The position numbers and the translations under genes were made by a program. Of a stretch of 64,000 nt of DNA, positions 48,340-59,798 are shown piece by piece (position 1 is the first letter of the stretch; each line of letters opens with the position of its first letter). The stretch comes from Pseudoalteromonas sp. (lineage in GTDB: Bacteria; Pseudomonadota; Gammaproteobacteria; Enterobacterales; Alteromonadaceae): assembly GCF_018402495.1 (NCBI RefSeq), contig NZ_JAGYIU010000001.1, positions 124,001 through 188,000 on the forward strand, in the 5' to 3' direction. A model generated the notes under the pieces. The model saw nothing but the letters and a program-made list of their open reading frames with translations. It was not told where the DNA came from and did no database searches.

Positions 48340-48464
48340 GGGATTTCCTGTAGCTGGTTTAAATATTGGCAGTATTTTATCGTAGTTAGCTAAGATTAAC
48401 AAAGTAGATGTTTCAAATACCTAAATTACCTCAAGATACAAAATTCAGCGCTTTACAGACCCTA

Positions 48465-48626
48465 ATACCAACCTGCATAAATATTTGAACAATTTAACGA
48501 ATTAAATCCACCTTATAACGTTGTTAATTTTTTTTCATTTAGAACAGCTAGATATCAAAAACCCGTCTAGTTATAGCGCCATTTTATTATCGTAAAAATA
48601 GATCCTATATCCAAGCAGATTGGTAT
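48465..48626 (+). repeat. Dispersed 162-bp repeat, copy B
   Basis: Starts ATACCAACCTGC and ends GCAGATTGGTAT, an imperfect inverted terminal pair. It shares 40 of 42 starting bases with copy A (21969) and internal blocks such as AGAACA-CTA and GTTAT with copy C (51321), which has the same length. It occupies part of the 569-bp ppiB-cysS gap; nothing else clear is seen there. Confidence 0.65.
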
Positions 48627-48908
48627 AAGGCGTTATTTTGCAGTAATGGTAGTCTCTTTTAAGGTATAGCAACAATGAGAGTGAATTTCTGTCAAACGGC
48701 CAAAGGGGTGGCTTAAAAACACTGTATACTGCGTTATTGATTTTAACAATAGGGCGTCTGTTACTTGCAATCAATGCCTTGCTTAAATCGTTTTTAATTT
48801 TAACGCAAACATAAAAATTGCGGTGGTTTAGGTATAAAAAACCGCTAGAGCCCATGCTTGGCAAGTGGTAACATAGCTTTTTTGTTAATCGTGAAGGAAA
48901 GCAGCTAA

Positions 48909-50288
48909 ATGGTACAAATATACAACACACTGACACGCCAAAAAGAACAATTTAAACCTATGGTCGATGGAAAAATCGATATGTATGTGTGTGGTATCAC
49001 CATTTATGATTACTGTCACATTGGCCATGCACGTACATTTGTGGGTTTTGATGTCATTGTTCGCTACCTACGTCACTTAGGTTACGATTTAAAGTACGTG
49101 CGTAACATCACCGACGTTGATGATAAAATTATCAAGCGTGCAAATGAAAACGGTGAAGCGATTAACGATTTAACACTGCGCATGACCAAAGCCATGCACG
49201 AAGATTTTGATAGCTTAAATATGTTGCGTCCTGATGTAGAGCCAACTGTAACCGGTCATATGGACGAAATTATTGCTATGGTTGAGCGTTTAATTGCTAA
49301 AGGCCATGCTTACGTTGCAGCCGATGGTGATGTATTGTTTGATGTCTCTACTTTTGAGCAGTACGGGGCGCTTTCGCAACAAGATTTAAGCATGCTGCAA
49401 TCAGGTTCACGTGTTGAAGTGGCGCAAGATAAAGACGATCCTCTAGATTTTGTTTTATGGAAAAAAGCCAAAGCAGGGGAGCCATCGTGGTCATCGCCTT
49501 GGGGTGAGGGGCGCCCTGGCTGGCATATTGAGTGTTCAGCAATGAGCTCTAAGCACTTAGGCGAGCATTTTGACATTCATGGTGGTGGTTCTGATTTACA
49601 GTTTCCCCACCACGAAAATGAAATTGCCCAATCATGCTGTGCCAATAACGGTCAATACGTTAATACTTGGATCCACACCGGTATGGTACAAGTGAATAAA
49701 GAAAAGATGTCTAAATCGTTAGATAACTTTTTTACCGTTCGTGAGGTATTAAAGCAATACGATGCTGAGTCGGTTCGTTACTTTTTAATATCAGGCCATT
49801 ACCGCAGTCAACTTAATTACTCTCAAGAAAACCTAGATCAAGCACGCTCGTCTCTTGAGCGCATTTACACGGCGCTGCGTGGCGTTGAGCCAGTTGAATG
49901 TGAGCTTGAGGGGAATGAGTATGTGGCAAAGTTTAGAAAAGCCATGAATGATGACTTTAATTCACCAGAAGCATTACCGGTTGTATTTGAAGTGGCCAAA
50001 GAGCTTAATCGTATAAAAGATAGCGATGGCGAAAAAGCAGGACATTTAGCCTTTATTCTACGTAGCTTAGGTGAAATACTCGGTATTGCTCAACAAGCAC
50101 CTGAGGCATTTTTACAAGGCGGTCAAAACGATGACGAAGTGGCTCAAATTGAGGCACTGATAGTCAAGCGTAATGACGCACGAGCGAGTAAAGATTGGGC
50201 TGCAGCAGATGAAGCCCGTGATGCGCTAAATGCATTAGGTGTGGTACTTGAAGATTCAGCGGGTAAAACAACGTGGCGTAAAGCTTAG
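48909..50288 (+). CDS. cysS: CysS, cysteinyl-tRNA synthetase
   Basis: 459 residues. Zinc-site C28 and the HIGH motif lie in [18 protein letters not shown] (26-43), further zinc ligands in [10 protein letters not shown] and [11 protein letters not shown], and the KMSKS loop in [15 protein letters not shown]-terminal DALR domain and anticodon-binding helices complete it. It charges tRNA-Cys. Monocistronic with its own terminator. Confidence 0.97.
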   Translation: MVQIYNTLTRQKEQFKPMVDGKIDMYVCGITIYDYCHIGHARTFVGFDVIVRYLRHLGYDLKYVRNITDVDDKIIKRANENGEAINDLTLRMTKAMHEDFDSLNMLRPDVEPTVTGHMDEIIAMVERLIAKGHAYVAADGDVLFDVSTFEQYGALSQQDLSMLQSGSRVEVAQDKDDPLDFVLWKKAKAGEPSWSSPWGEGRPGWHIECSAMSSKHLGEHFDIHGGGSDLQFPHHENEIAQSCCANNGQYVNTWIHTGMVQVNKEKMSKSLDNFFTVREVLKQYDAESVRYFLISGHYRSQLNYSQENLDQARSSLERIYTALRGVEPVECELEGNEYVAKFRKAMNDDFNSPEALPVVFEVAKELNRIKDSDGEKAGHLAFILRSLGEILGIAQQAPEAFLQGGQNDDEVAQIEALIVKRNDARASKDWAAADEARDALNALGVVLEDSAGKTTWRKA

Positions 50289-50304
50289 TTACAACACGCG
50301 AATC

Positions 50305-50338
50305 AAAAAAAGGGTTGCCGTTGGGTAACCCTTTTTTG
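50305..50338 (+). terminator. Rho-independent terminator of cysS
   Basis: AAAAAAAGGGTTGCC-GTT-GGGTAACCCTTTTTT with a T-run. Confidence 0.88.
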
Positions 50339-50403
50339 GTTATTGACCTCAATCATGGTTGAGGTTTTAAACTCGCATTCATCAATTTAAAAATGGAAAA
50401 TTA

Positions 50404-51300
50404 ATGAATATTTTACTTGCCATGATCCCCGCTTTTTTATGGGGCACAACTTACGCCGTAACTAAGTATGCAACGCCAGAATGGCCGCCAATCCTATTAG
50501 GCGCAATTCGTGCACTTCCTGCCGGTTTATTATTGTTGTTATTTAAACCTTCTTGGCCAACGGCTAAACAATGGCCGGGTATTTTTCTAATAGGCGCAAT
50601 CAATATTGCGTTGTTTTTTAGCTTTATTTTTGTAATGGCGATTAATTTACCTGCTGCGATAGCTGGTGTCGGTATGGTATCTGTGCCTGTGGTTGCATTA
50701 TTATATGCATGGCTCGTAAAGCGACAACAGCCAGCGCTAGTGCAAGGTTTTTGTGCCCTTGCTTTAGTGGTTTTGGCATGGCGCTTATTTGATCCACAGC
50801 ATGTTGCACTTAATGTATTGGGAGTCGTAGCACTGATAGGGGCGCTACTAACGATTGTTATAGGCAGTACTTTGGTTAAAAAAGTGACGGCTAAAATACA
50901 CTGGTGGACAGTATTAACCTGGCAATTAATTATTGGCGGTAGTTTGCTCGCACTTGCAGCTGCAATACAGGCTTTATATTTTGCTCCGCTGCAGTATCAA
51001 TTTTTAACTGAGCAAATAAATACAACACAATGGTTGGCGTTATTTTGGCTGGTGGTACCTAATACTGCTTTAGCTTATATTTTATATGTGTGGTTATTAG
51101 GGCGAATGACGGTAGTTGAATTTACTTTTGGTACTATTGCCAACCCAATCGCTGGCATTTTATGTGCAGGTCTTTTGATAAATGAGCAGTATGAAAGTTG
51201 GCAGTATGCGATTATGTTATTGATGATCGTGTTTTCGGTATTGCCACAAGGCTTAGATTTATTAAAACGAAAAATGATGATAAAAAAAGCCCGTAATTAA
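50404..51300 (+). CDS. EamA/DMT-superfamily permease
   Basis: 298 residues with ten membrane helices in two EamA repeats. Typical marks are AMIPAFLWGTTYAVTKYATP at the start, AIAGVGMVSVPVVALLYAW in the first repeat and FTFGTIANPIAGILCAGLLI in the second, followed by a basic tail (KRKMMIKKARN). DMT proteins export amino acids, metabolites or drugs; the substrate is unknown. A short AGCCCGT/ACGGGCT hairpin overlaps the stop codon and may end the transcript. Confidence 0.88.
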   Translation: MNILLAMIPAFLWGTTYAVTKYATPEWPPILLGAIRALPAGLLLLLFKPSWPTAKQWPGIFLIGAINIALFFSFIFVMAINLPAAIAGVGMVSVPVVALLYAWLVKRQQPALVQGFCALALVVLAWRLFDPQHVALNVLGVVALIGALLTIVIGSTLVKKVTAKIHWWTVLTWQLIIGGSLLALAAAIQALYFAPLQYQFLTEQINTTQWLALFWLVVPNTALAYILYVWLLGRMTVVEFTFGTIANPIAGILCAGLLINEQYESWQYAIMLLMIVFSVLPQGLDLLKRKMMIKKARN

Positions 51301-51320
51301 ACGGGCTCTATCACATAATA

Positions 51321-51482
51321 ATACCAATTTTATTAAAAACATGACCATTCTAGCGTATTAAATAATCCGCTATCTGCGTTAAAAATTATTTATATAGAAC
51401 AACTATGTATCATAATTTTCGCCTTGTTATCGACTTATTTCTTTGTCGCTATAATAGATCACTAATTTAATGCAATTGGTAT
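51321..51482 (+). repeat. Dispersed 162-bp repeat, copy C
   Basis: Starts ATACCAATTTTATTAAA and ends TTTAATGCAATTGGTAT, imperfect inverted ends. Length equals copy B exactly. It fills the gap between the EamA gene and folD. Confidence 0.65.
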
Positions 51483-51496
51483 AATTTCAGTATTTA

Positions 51497-52351
51497 TTAG
51501 CTATGGTATTTCTCACACGCTTCTAACGTATTTTCAATTAAGCTGGCAACCGTCATTGGGCCTACACCGCCTGGTACTGGGGTAATAAAGTCAGCTTTTT
51601 GCTCTGCAACGGCGTATTCTACGTCACCGACTAATTTACCTGATTCTAAACGATTTATACCCACATCAATAACAATGGCGCCTTGTTTGATCCAATCGCC
51701 GGGAATAAATTCAGGTTTGCCCACAGCAACGACTAATAAATCTGCGCGGCGTACATGGGTTTCTAAATCTTGAGTAAACTTATGACAAACGGTCGTAGTG
51801 CAACCTGCAAGTAACAGCTCAAGCGACATAGGACGACCGACAATATTAGAGGCACCAACAACCACAGCGTGCATCCCTTTGTAACGCACACCGGTTGAAT
51901 CTAATAAGGTGATAATACCTTTTGGCGTGCATGGACGCAGGGCAGGCATACGTTGTGCCAACCGGCCAATATTATAAGGATGAAACCCATCGACATCTTT
52001 GTGAGGGGTAATTCGCTCTAGAATTTTTTCTGCATCTAAGCCTTCGGGTAAAGGGAGTTGCACTAAAATACCATCAATTTCACCATCAACATTCAACTCA
52101 TCAATCAATGCTAATAGTGCCTGCTCAGTGGTATCTGCTGGTAAATCGAAAGATTTGGAGATAAATCCTACTTCTTCACAGGCTTTACGTTTTGAACCGA
52201 CATAAACTTGGCTTGCTGGATCTTGTCCAACGAGTACTACAGCTAATCCTGGGGCTCTAAGGTTTTGTGCTACACGTTCTGAAACTCGTTCAGCCACTGC
52301 GCTACGTACTTGTTTTGCTACTGCTTTACCATCAATGATGTTTGCCGTCAT
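51497..52351 (-). CDS. folD: FolD, methylenetetrahydrofolate dehydrogenase/cyclohydrolase
   Basis: 284 residues. Family motifs: [21 protein letters not shown] (with the catalytic Lys), [40 protein letters not shown], the NADP loop [18 protein letters not shown] and the C-terminal [15 protein letters not shown]. It interconverts methylene- and formyl-tetrahydrofolate. It is close to cysS and the tRNA cluster, the usual order. Confidence 0.97.
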   Translation of the reverse strand: MTANIIDGKAVAKQVRSAVAERVSERVAQNLRAPGLAVVLVGQDPASQVYVGSKRKACEEVGFISKSFDLPADTTEQALLALIDELNVDGEIDGILVQLPLPEGLDAEKILERITPHKDVDGFHPYNIGRLAQRMPALRPCTPKGIITLLDSTGVRYKGMHAVVVGASNIVGRPMSLELLLAGCTTTVCHKFTQDLETHVRRADLLVVAVGKPEFIPGDWIKQGAIVIDVGINRLESGKLVGDVEYAVAEQKADFITPVPGGVGPMTVASLIENTLEACEKYHS

Positions 52352-52624
52352 GGGTGACCTTTAATTAGGTTAATTAACTTGATACCGATACATTTAAAAA
52401 ACGAGTGCATATAAAGGGGTTAAAATGCCGATAAAGAAAAACAACGCTATCTTACTCATTTTTAATATGACAGCTATTTTCGCAGAAAAGCGGTTGAGCG
52501 CCAAGTTGCTTTTAAAATATAAGCGCTCAAATTATAAAAAGGGTTTAAATTTTATCCCTGTATCGTAATATTTGACCATTATGAACTAAAAATGAGCAAT
52601 TGATTTGTTTTCTTAAAAAAACGT

Positions 52625-52653
52625 TTGACCTAACCCAGCCAAATCACTATTAT
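52625..52653 (+). promoter_or_regulatory. Strong promoter of the tRNA cluster
   Basis: TTGACC (52625-52630) and TATTAT (52648-52653) are 17 bp apart, followed by the GC-rich GCACCCCG discriminator typical of stringently controlled stable-RNA promoters, 45 bp before the first tRNA. Confidence 0.8.
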
Positions 52654-52697
52654 GCACCCCGTTGTCAACGAGGTCACTCGCAGACAATAGTAAGTAT

Positions 52698-52774
52698 CGG
52701 CGATTAGCGCAGTTTGGTAGCGCACTTGGTTTGGGTCCAAGGGGTCGCAGGTTCAAATCCTGCATCGCCGACCA
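52698..52774 (+). tRNA. proM: tRNA-Pro (anticodon TGG)
   Basis: 77 nt, CGGCGAT...ATCGCCGACCA with encoded CCA; anticodon loop TTTGGGT. The same 77 bases occur at 53024 and 53155. Confidence 0.97.
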
Positions 52775-52828
52775 TTTTTATATTATATATAACAATTTAA
52801 CTTACTAGTGAACTATGAAGTTTTCGAT

Positions 52829-52905
<77 letters not shown>

Positions 52906-52928
52906 TTTTGAAAACACTGTAATACCGT

Positions 52929-53005
52929 GGTGATTGTAGCTCAGTTGGTAGAGCCCCGGATTGTGATTCCGGTTGTCGTGGGTTCGAGCCCCATCAGTCA
53001 CCCCA
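52929..53005 (+). tRNA. hisR: tRNA-His (anticodon GTG)
   Basis: 77 nt including the encoded G at -1 that faces C73, the identity mark of tRNA-His. Acceptor GTGATTG pairs with CAGTCAC; anticodon loop ATTGTGATT; encoded CCA. Confidence 0.97.
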
Positions 53006-53023
53006 ATTTACAAAAAAGAATAT

Positions 53024-53100
53024 CGGCGATTAGCGCAGTTTGGTAGCGCACTTGGTTTGGGTCCAAGGGGTCGCAGGTTCAAATCCTGCATCGCCGACCA
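53024..53100 (+). tRNA. tRNA-Pro (anticodon TGG), second copy
   Basis: Identical to the copy at 52698 over all 77 nt, including CCA. Confidence 0.97.
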
Positions 53101-53154
53101 CTTTCTTATAGGTGGTCTTAAATTCTAAGTTTAAGTATTCAACACCGTTTATAT

Positions 53155-53231
53155 CGGCGATTAGCGCAGTTTGGTAGCGCACTTGGTTTGGGTCCAAGGG
53201 GTCGCAGGTTCAAATCCTGCATCGCCGACCA
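53155..53231 (+). tRNA. tRNA-Pro (anticodon TGG), third copy
   Basis: Identical to the copies at 52698 and 53024, including CCA. The 54-bp spacer before it differs from the others. Confidence 0.97.
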
Positions 53232-53383
53232 TTCTCATCTAAAAAACATATCTAAACTCTACTTTTTTATTACTTAACATGCTCAATTTTATCTGTGTTA
53301 GTTGTATTTTTACTTAATTAGTTTGTTTTTTATTCGCTTGAGCGTTATCTAAGCTGTTCTACCTCAAATAATTTCCCCCTACA

Positions 53384-53412
53384 CTCGACTATCAAAAATA
53401 TTAGGTTATAAT
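53384..53412 (+). promoter_or_regulatory. Promoter candidate for tig
   Basis: TATAAT (53407-53412) with CTCGAC (53384-53389) 17 bp upstream; a short CCCTAAGGG hairpin follows at 53442. The 352-bp gap before tig shows no other feature. Confidence 0.55.
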
Positions 53413-53583
53413 GCCGCGTCTATTTGTTTAATAATATAGTGCCCTAAGGGCAGAGCAGCAATGGTATCTCCTGGTAGGACGGATTTTTTTAAGCTCCAAA
53501 GCTTGAATTTTATCAAGACGCCTATAGTTACTTTGTTTGTAAGGAAGGCGAACAGTCGCCAAAATTGAATATTGAGGTAAATC

Positions 53584-54888
53584 ATGCAAGTTTCTGTTGA
53601 GACGACTCAAGGCCTTGAGCGCCGTCTGACCATCACCGTTCCTGCAGAGAACGTTGAGACCGAAGTAAAAAAACGCTTACAACAACTGTCAAAAACGCAG
53701 CGTATCGACGGTTTCCGTGCTGGTAAAGTACCAGTATCAGTAATCAACAAGCGTTTCGGATTAGCTGTTCGTCAAGAAGTTGCTGGCGAAGTAATGCAAC
53801 GTAATTACATTGAAGCAATTGTAGCTGAAAAAATTAACCCTGCTGGCGCACCTACATTTGCTCCTAAAGCACTTGAAGCAGGTAAAGATTTAGAGTTTTC
53901 AGCAACATTTGAAGTTTACCCTGAAATTGAAGTTCAAGGTTTAGAGAAAATTGCTGTTGAAAAACCAGCGGTAGAAGTGACTGATGAAGACTTAGCAAAT
54001 ATGCTAGAAACACTTCGTAAGCAACATGCTTCTTGGGCTGATGTTGATGCAGCTGCTGGCGAAAAAGATCGTGTAACAATTGATTTTGTTGGCACTATTG
54101 ATGGGGAAGAGTTCGAAGGTGGTAAAGCTGAAGACTTCCCTCTAGAGCTTGGCCAAGGTCGCATGATCCCAGGTTTTGAAGATAACATCGTAGGTAAAAA
54201 AGCAGGCGAAGAAGTGGTTGCTGATGTAAACTTCCCTGAAGATTACCATGCTGAAAACTTAAAAGGCAAAGCAGCTCAATTTACTATCACAGTGAAAAAA
54301 GTTGAAGCGCAAGAGTTACCTGAATTAAGCGAAGAGTTTGCAACTAAGTTCGGTGTTACCGAAGGCGGCGTAGACGCGCTTAAAGAAGAAGTTAAAAAGA
54401 ACATGGCACGTGAGCTAGACCAAGCGGTTAAAGCTAATGTAAAAGACCAAGCCATTAAAGGTCTTTTAGAGCAAAACGACGTTGAAGTGCCTAAAGCATT
54501 AATCGACCAAGAAGTTAACGCATTACGTGAGCAAGCGGCTCAACGTTTTGGTGGTAACGGTCAAAATATGCCTGAGCTTCCTGCTGAATTGTTCCATGAG
54601 CAAGCTGTAACACGTGTTAAAACTGGCCTATTATTAGGTGAAGTGATTAAAGCCAACGATATCAAAGTTGATGACGCTAAAGTTGAAGCATTGATTGCTA
54701 CTGTAGCTTCTGCATACGAAGATCCAAGTGAAGTTGTAGAATACTACAAAGCAAATGATCAACTAATGCAGCAAATGCGTAATGTAGCAATGGAAGAGCA
54801 AGCTGTTGAAGCTATTTTAGCTAAAGCAACTGTGACTGATGTTGAAAAAGCATTTGATGACATCATGAATCCACAGCAAGGTGCATAA
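53584..54888 (+). CDS. tig: Trigger factor, ribosome-bound chaperone
   Basis: 434 residues. The ribosome-binding signature GFRAGKVP lies near residue 43 in the N-terminal tail domain, followed by the FKBP-type isomerase domain (~150-245, [20 protein letters not shown]) and the helical C-terminal arms. It shields nascent chains at the ribosome exit. The ATG at 53584 follows TGAGGTAAATC. It leads tig-clpP-clpX-lon-hupB-ppiD. Confidence 0.97.
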   Translation: MQVSVETTQGLERRLTITVPAENVETEVKKRLQQLSKTQRIDGFRAGKVPVSVINKRFGLAVRQEVAGEVMQRNYIEAIVAEKINPAGAPTFAPKALEAGKDLEFSATFEVYPEIEVQGLEKIAVEKPAVEVTDEDLANMLETLRKQHASWADVDAAAGEKDRVTIDFVGTIDGEEFEGGKAEDFPLELGQGRMIPGFEDNIVGKKAGEEVVADVNFPEDYHAENLKGKAAQFTITVKKVEAQELPELSEEFATKFGVTEGGVDALKEEVKKNMARELDQAVKANVKDQAIKGLLEQNDVEVPKALIDQEVNALREQAAQRFGGNGQNMPELPAELFHEQAVTRVKTGLLLGEVIKANDIKVDDAKVEALIATVASAYEDPSEVVEYYKANDQLMQQMRNVAMEEQAVEAILAKATVTDVEKAFDDIMNPQQGA

Positions 54889-55047
54889 TAAGTCATTGAC
54901 TTAAGCGCTCGCTAACGATTAAATGGCTCGTGTTACTCTGTTTATGCAGTGTGCCCGGGCCATTTTAGTTTGTGGTTCTTAATTAGCTAAAAATGATCAT
55001 TATGCTTTTCTTAGAATAAGTATAAGCGCATAAGGAATTAAATAAGT

Positions 55048-55665
55048 ATGAACACTGGTATGACAGATCCCCTAAACGCATTAGTCCCTATGGTTGTTGA
55101 GCAAACAGCTAAAGGCGAGCGCTCGTTTGATATTTATTCGAGGCTATTAAAAGAGCGTATTATCTTTTTAACGGGCCAAGTTGAAGACAACATGGCAAAC
55201 CTGATCTTAGCGCAAATGCTATTTTTAGAATCAGAGAACCCAGAAAAAGATATCTTTTTATATATCAATTCACCGGGTGGCTCTGTCACTGCGGGAATGG
55301 CTATTTACGATACAATGAATTTCATTAAACCAGATGTAAGTACCATCTGTGTAGGCCAAGCGGCTAGCATGGGCGCATTTTTACTGTCTGGTGGCGCGAA
55401 GGGTAAACGCTTTTGTTTACCAAATTCACGCGTGATGATTCACCAACCGTTAGGTGGATTCCAAGGTCAAGCGTCTGACTTTGAAATACACGCAAAAGAA
55501 ATCCTGTCTATTAAAGACAAGTTAAATCGCTTAATGGCTGAACATACAGGGCAACCGCTTGACGTTGTTTCACGCGATACAGACCGTGACAATTTTATGA
55601 GTGCAAGCCAAGCTGTAGATTACGGTATTGTTGACTCAGTATTTACTAATCGCGGTAGCAAGTAA
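55048..55665 (+). CDS. clpP: ClpP, ATP-dependent protease proteolytic subunit
   Basis: 205 residues. Catalytic Ser107 in [15 protein letters not shown] and His132 in [35 protein letters not shown] is the oxyanion strand. A short propeptide is expected to be removed. ClpP forms 14-mers that degrade substrates fed by ClpX (next gene), including ssrA-tagged proteins whose RNA is encoded at 5110. Confidence 0.97.
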   Translation: MNTGMTDPLNALVPMVVEQTAKGERSFDIYSRLLKERIIFLTGQVEDNMANLILAQMLFLESENPEKDIFLYINSPGGSVTAGMAIYDTMNFIKPDVSTICVGQAASMGAFLLSGGAKGKRFCLPNSRVMIHQPLGGFQGQASDFEIHAKEILSIKDKLNRLMAEHTGQPLDVVSRDTDRDNFMSASQAVDYGIVDSVFTNRGSK

Positions 55666-55795
55666 GTATGCCTGCAAGCAATAATGCTTGTTAATGAGAG
55701 TTACTATGCGAAAAACACTAAATTTGGTATAGTTAAAGCGTATTAAAATAGCCACCAAGACTTTGGTGGCCAACGTAATAAAATGAGGTAGCTGA

Positions 55796-57079
55796 ATGTC
55801 TGATACTCCTACAGACGGCGACAAAAGTAATAAATTGTTATACTGCTCTTTTTGTGGCAAAAGCCAGCATGAAGTTCGAAAATTAATTGCAGGACCTTCA
55901 GTATACGTTTGTGATGAATGTGTAGAGCTGTGTAATGATATTATCAGGGAAGAAATTAAAGACATCGCGCCTAAGCATGATGCCGCTGATAAATTACCTG
56001 TGCCAAAAGAAATCCGTAACCACTTAGATGACTACGTTATTGGTCAAGACCATGCCAAAAAAGTGTTATCTGTAGCGGTTTACAATCACTACAAGCGTTT
56101 ACGCAATCAATCAACAAAACAAGACGTTGAACTAGGTAAAAGTAATATTTTATTAATAGGTCCAACGGGTAGTGGTAAAACATTATTAGCTGAAACGCTC
56201 GCGCGTTTACTCGATGTACCCTTTACTATGGCCGATGCCACTACACTAACCGAAGCCGGTTATGTAGGCGAAGACGTTGAAAACATTATTCAAAAGCTTT
56301 TACAAAAATGTGACTACGACGTAGAAAAAGCACAACGTGGTATTGTTTACATTGATGAAATTGACAAAATTTCTCGTAAATCAGACAACCCATCAATTAC
56401 ACGTGATGTATCAGGTGAAGGTGTACAACAAGCCTTACTTAAACTGATTGAAGGTACAGTGGCATCTGTTCCTCCGCAAGGCGGGCGTAAGCATCCACAA
56501 CAAGAGTTTTTACAAGTAGACACCTCTAAAATACTGTTTATTTGTGGGGGGGCATTTGCTGGTCTAGATAAAGTGATTGAACAACGTAGCCACAAAAACA
56601 CCGGTATTGGTTTTGGTGTAGACGTTAAAGAGTCGGCAGCGAGCCGTTCTTTAAGTGAAACATTTAAAGATGTTGAGCCAGAAGATTTAGTTAAATATGG
56701 CTTAATCCCAGAATTTATTGGCCGTTTACCTGTGGTTGCTACTTTAACCGAGCTTGATGAAGCTGCGCTGGTGCAAATTTTAAGTGAACCTAAAAACGCT
56801 ATTACTAAACAGTTTTCAGTGCTGTTTGGCATGGAAGATGTTGAGCTTGAGTTTCGTGATGATGCATTGCGTGCAATTGCTCATAAAGCGATGGAGCGTA
56901 AAACCGGTGCGCGTGGTCTTCGTTCAATTGTAGAAGGAGTATTGCTTGATACTATGTATGAGCTTCCTTCAATTGATAATGTAAGCAAAGTAGTTGTTGA
57001 TGAAACTGTGATTAAAGGTGAGTCTGATCCTATCTTGATTTATGACAGCAGTAATCAAGAGCAAGCAGCGGCAGATTAA
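55796..57079 (+). CDS. clpX: ClpX, unfoldase of the ClpXP protease
   Basis: 427 residues. Zinc finger C17-X2-C20 ... C39-X2-C42, Walker [13 protein letters not shown], Walker B in [12 protein letters not shown], the pore loop GYVGEDVEN region, and the sensor-2 region GARGLRS. The ClpP-binding loop LIGF-type element lies as [15 protein letters not shown] and neighbours. It recognises the ssrA tag and unfolds substrates for ClpP. 130 bp follows clpP. Confidence 0.97.
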   Translation: MSDTPTDGDKSNKLLYCSFCGKSQHEVRKLIAGPSVYVCDECVELCNDIIREEIKDIAPKHDAADKLPVPKEIRNHLDDYVIGQDHAKKVLSVAVYNHYKRLRNQSTKQDVELGKSNILLIGPTGSGKTLLAETLARLLDVPFTMADATTLTEAGYVGEDVENIIQKLLQKCDYDVEKAQRGIVYIDEIDKISRKSDNPSITRDVSGEGVQQALLKLIEGTVASVPPQGGRKHPQQEFLQVDTSKILFICGGAFAGLDKVIEQRSHKNTGIGFGVDVKESAASRSLSETFKDVEPEDLVKYGLIPEFIGRLPVVATLTELDEAALVQILSEPKNAITKQFSVLFGMEDVELEFRDDALRAIAHKAMERKTGARGLRSIVEGVLLDTMYELPSIDNVSKVVVDETVIKGESDPILIYDSSNQEQAAAD

Positions 57080-57098
57080 ATTCTGAACGAATAATTTT

Positions 57099-57125
57099 AA
57101 AAAGGAGCCAACGGCTCCTTTTTTT
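57099..57125 (+). terminator. Rho-independent terminator of clpX
   Basis: AAAAAGGAGCC-AAC-GGCTCCTTTTTTT, perfect stem with seven T residues. Confidence 0.93.
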
Positions 57126-57155
57126 ATAATTAATTTAACCGAGTTGACAAAAATT

Positions 57156-57184
57156 GTTGAACTTTAATTAGGTTATCCCCATAT
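57156..57184 (+). promoter_or_regulatory. Heat-shock (sigma-32-type) promoter of lon
   Basis: GTTGAAC (57156-57162), 14 bp, then CCCCATAT (57177-57184), close to the sigma-32 consensus CTTGAAA-N11-16-CCCCATNT. It lies 45 bp before the lon start. Confidence 0.8.
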
Positions 57185-57228
57185 ACTTGAGTAATCTTTA
57201 AATAAATGAAGTGCAAAGAGAAAATACA

Positions 57229-59589
57229 ATGACGCTTGAGAGAAACGATCGAGTCGAAATCCCTGTGCTAGCACTACGCGATGTGGTGGTGTATCCACAC
57301 ATGGTGATCCCGCTTTTTGTAGGCCGTGAAAAATCAATAAAATGCCTTGAAGCGGCGATGGATAAAGACAAACAAATTTTCTTAGTTGCACAAAAAGATG
57401 CAACCGTAGATGAGCCAGAAAAAGACGATATTTATCGTGTTGGGACAATTGCCACTGTACTTCAATTATTAAAGCTACCTGATGGTACAGTAAAAGTATT
57501 AGTTGAAGGCACGCAACGTGCGAATATTGAAGAATTTGTTGATAACGAAGACTTTTTTGTTGCAAATGCACAGTTTATTGAATCGAACTCAGTGAACGAG
57601 CAAGAACAAGATATTTTTATTCGCAGTGCATTGAGCCAGTTTGAAGGCTATGTAAAATTAAATAAAAAAATTCCACCTGAAGTAATGACCTCAGTCTCTG
57701 GTATTGATGAGCCTGCGCGTCTTGCTGACACTATGGCTGCACATATGCCATTAAAAGTGCCTGAAAAGCAAAAAGTACTCGAAATATCAAGCGTGACAGA
57801 GCGATTAGAGTATTTAATGGCGCTAATGGAAGGTGAAATAGATTTATTGCAAGTTGAGAAAAAAATTCGTACCCGCGTTAAAAAGCAAATGGAAAAATCG
57901 CAACGTGAGTATTACCTCAATGAGCAAATGAAAGCGATTCAAAAAGAGTTGGGTGAAATTGATGACGTACCGGATGAATTTGAAGCGTTGAAAAAGCGCA
58001 TTGAAGAGTCTGGCATGCCATCAGAAGCGAAAGAAAAAGCCACAGCTGAGTTAAATAAGCTTAAAATGATGTCGCCAATGTCGGCAGAAGCCAGTGTTGT
58101 TCGCTCATACATAGATACGTTAATTAACGTACCGTGGAAAAAACGCTCTAAGGTGAAAAAAGACTTAGCCGGCGCGCAAAAAATATTAGATAGCGATCAC
58201 CACGGCCTTGATAAAGTCAAAGAGCGCATTATTGAGTACCTCGCAGTACAACAGCGTACCAATAAACTTAAAGGGCCAATCTTATGTTTAGTTGGACCGC
58301 CGGGTGTAGGTAAAACATCACTTGGGCAGTCTATTGCGCGTTCAACGGGTCGTAAGTACGTTCGTATGGCACTCGGTGGCGTTCGTGATGAAGCTGAGAT
58401 TCGTGGGCATCGTCGTACTTACATTGGCTCTATGCCTGGTAAGTTAATTCAAAACATGACTAAAGTGGGCGTTAAAAACCCATTATTCTTGTTAGATGAA
58501 ATTGACAAAATGTCAGCGGATATGCGTGGTGATCCTGCATCAGCGTTATTAGAGGTGCTCGATCCGGAGCAAAATAGTCACTTTGCTGATCATTACCTTG
58601 AAGTTGATTACGATTTATCTGATGTGATGTTTGTTGCAACTTCAAATAGCTTTAATATTCCAGGCCCTTTATTAGATCGTATGGAAGTTATTCGTTTATC
58701 GGGTTACACCGAAGACGAAAAGTTAAATATTGCAAAAGAGCATTTAATTCCTAAGCAAATTAAACGTAATGGCCTCAAAGACAAAGAAGTTGAGATTGCC
58801 GACAGCGCCATTATTGGGATTATCCGCTATTATACGCGAGAAGCAGGTGTACGTAATTTAGAGCGAGAAGTCTCTAAGTTATGTCGTAAAGCGGTTAAAA
58901 ACATCTTAATCGAAAAAGACATTAAAACTGTCACTATTGATGCAGATAATCTTGAAGAATACTTAGGTGTTCAGCGCTTTGATTATGGTAAAGCGGAAGA
59001 TGGTGACCGCATTGGTCAAGTTACTGGCCTTGCGTGGACAGAAGTCGGTGGTGATTTACTCACTATTGAATGTGCTGCGGTACCGGGAAAAGGTAAGCTA
59101 ACTTACACCGGCTCGTTAGGCGATGTAATGCAAGAGTCGATTCAAGCGGCAATGACGGTAGTACGTAATCGCGCAGATGAGCTGCGCATTAACAGTGACT
59201 TTTATGAAAAACGCGACATTCACGTACACGTACCTGAGGGTGCAACTCCTAAAGATGGCCCAAGTGCGGGTATTGCCATGGTTACATGCTTGGTTTCAAG
59301 CCTAACCGGTAATCCGGTACGTTCTGATGTCGCTATGACAGGTGAAATTACCTTACGTGGAGAAGTATTGCCAATTGGAGGCTTAAAAGAGAAATTATTA
59401 GCCGCTCATCGTGGTGGAATTAAAACCGTCGTTATTCCTAAAATCAATGAACGTGACCTAAAAGAGATACCTGACAATGTTTTGGCGGGTCTTGATATTC
59501 ACCCAGTTACTTGGATTGATGAGGTATTAAAGCTGGCTCTAGTGCATCCGGTTGATAGTTTTTCAGTCGAAACATCGAAAAAGCAGTAA
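57229..59589 (+). CDS. lon: Lon, ATP-dependent serine protease
   Basis: 786 residues from the ATG at 57229; an upstream GTG (57211) is in frame but lies inside the ribosome-site region. LAN substrate domain, coiled coil around 190-260, AAA+ core with [15 protein letters not shown] and [11 protein letters not shown], and the protease domain with Ser679 in [10 protein letters not shown] and the catalytic Lys in [10 protein letters not shown]. It removes damaged and short-lived regulatory proteins. The promoter at 57156 predicts heat-shock induction. Confidence 0.97.
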   Translation: MTLERNDRVEIPVLALRDVVVYPHMVIPLFVGREKSIKCLEAAMDKDKQIFLVAQKDATVDEPEKDDIYRVGTIATVLQLLKLPDGTVKVLVEGTQRANIEEFVDNEDFFVANAQFIESNSVNEQEQDIFIRSALSQFEGYVKLNKKIPPEVMTSVSGIDEPARLADTMAAHMPLKVPEKQKVLEISSVTERLEYLMALMEGEIDLLQVEKKIRTRVKKQMEKSQREYYLNEQMKAIQKELGEIDDVPDEFEALKKRIEESGMPSEAKEKATAELNKLKMMSPMSAEASVVRSYIDTLINVPWKKRSKVKKDLAGAQKILDSDHHGLDKVKERIIEYLAVQQRTNKLKGPILCLVGPPGVGKTSLGQSIARSTGRKYVRMALGGVRDEAEIRGHRRTYIGSMPGKLIQNMTKVGVKNPLFLLDEIDKMSADMRGDPASALLEVLDPEQNSHFADHYLEVDYDLSDVMFVATSNSFNIPGPLLDRMEVIRLSGYTEDEKLNIAKEHLIPKQIKRNGLKDKEVEIADSAIIGIIRYYTREAGVRNLEREVSKLCRKAVKNILIEKDIKTVTIDADNLEEYLGVQRFDYGKAEDGDRIGQVTGLAWTEVGGDLLTIECAAVPGKGKLTYTGSLGDVMQESIQAAMTVVRNRADELRINSDFYEKRDIHVHVPEGATPKDGPSAGIAMVTCLVSSLTGNPVRSDVAMTGEITLRGEVLPIGGLKEKLLAAHRGGIKTVVIPKINERDLKEIPDNVLAGLDIHPVTWIDEVLKLALVHPVDSFSVETSKKQ

Positions 59590-59659
59590 AAAAGCCAAAA
59601 AAAGTGCTTTTAGGGGCTTTTCAAATCTAAACGGTATGATAAGTTAAGCACTGGTTTTC

Positions 59660-59687
59660 AAGCCTAGCCCTTGTAGGGCCTAGGCTT
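59660..59687 (+). terminator. Hairpin between lon and hupB
   Basis: AAGCCTAGCCC-TTGTA-GGGCCTAGGCTT, a long stem with one bulged base and a weak A-rich tail. It could terminate lon or stabilise its 3' end. Confidence 0.55.
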
Positions 59688-59798
59688 AAGAAAAATATAA
59701 TCATGTGAGCTTTAAAAAAATGCTCAAAATTTCAAAACAGTGATGTTAGTTTAAAAAAACAATCGCTCTTGATAACAACAATGAAAGAGGATGATATT

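Noticed and set aside
48571-48936. Minus-strand frame of 121 codons between ppiB and cysS
   Set aside because: It overlaps the cysS start and the 162-bp repeat and shows no family-like features.
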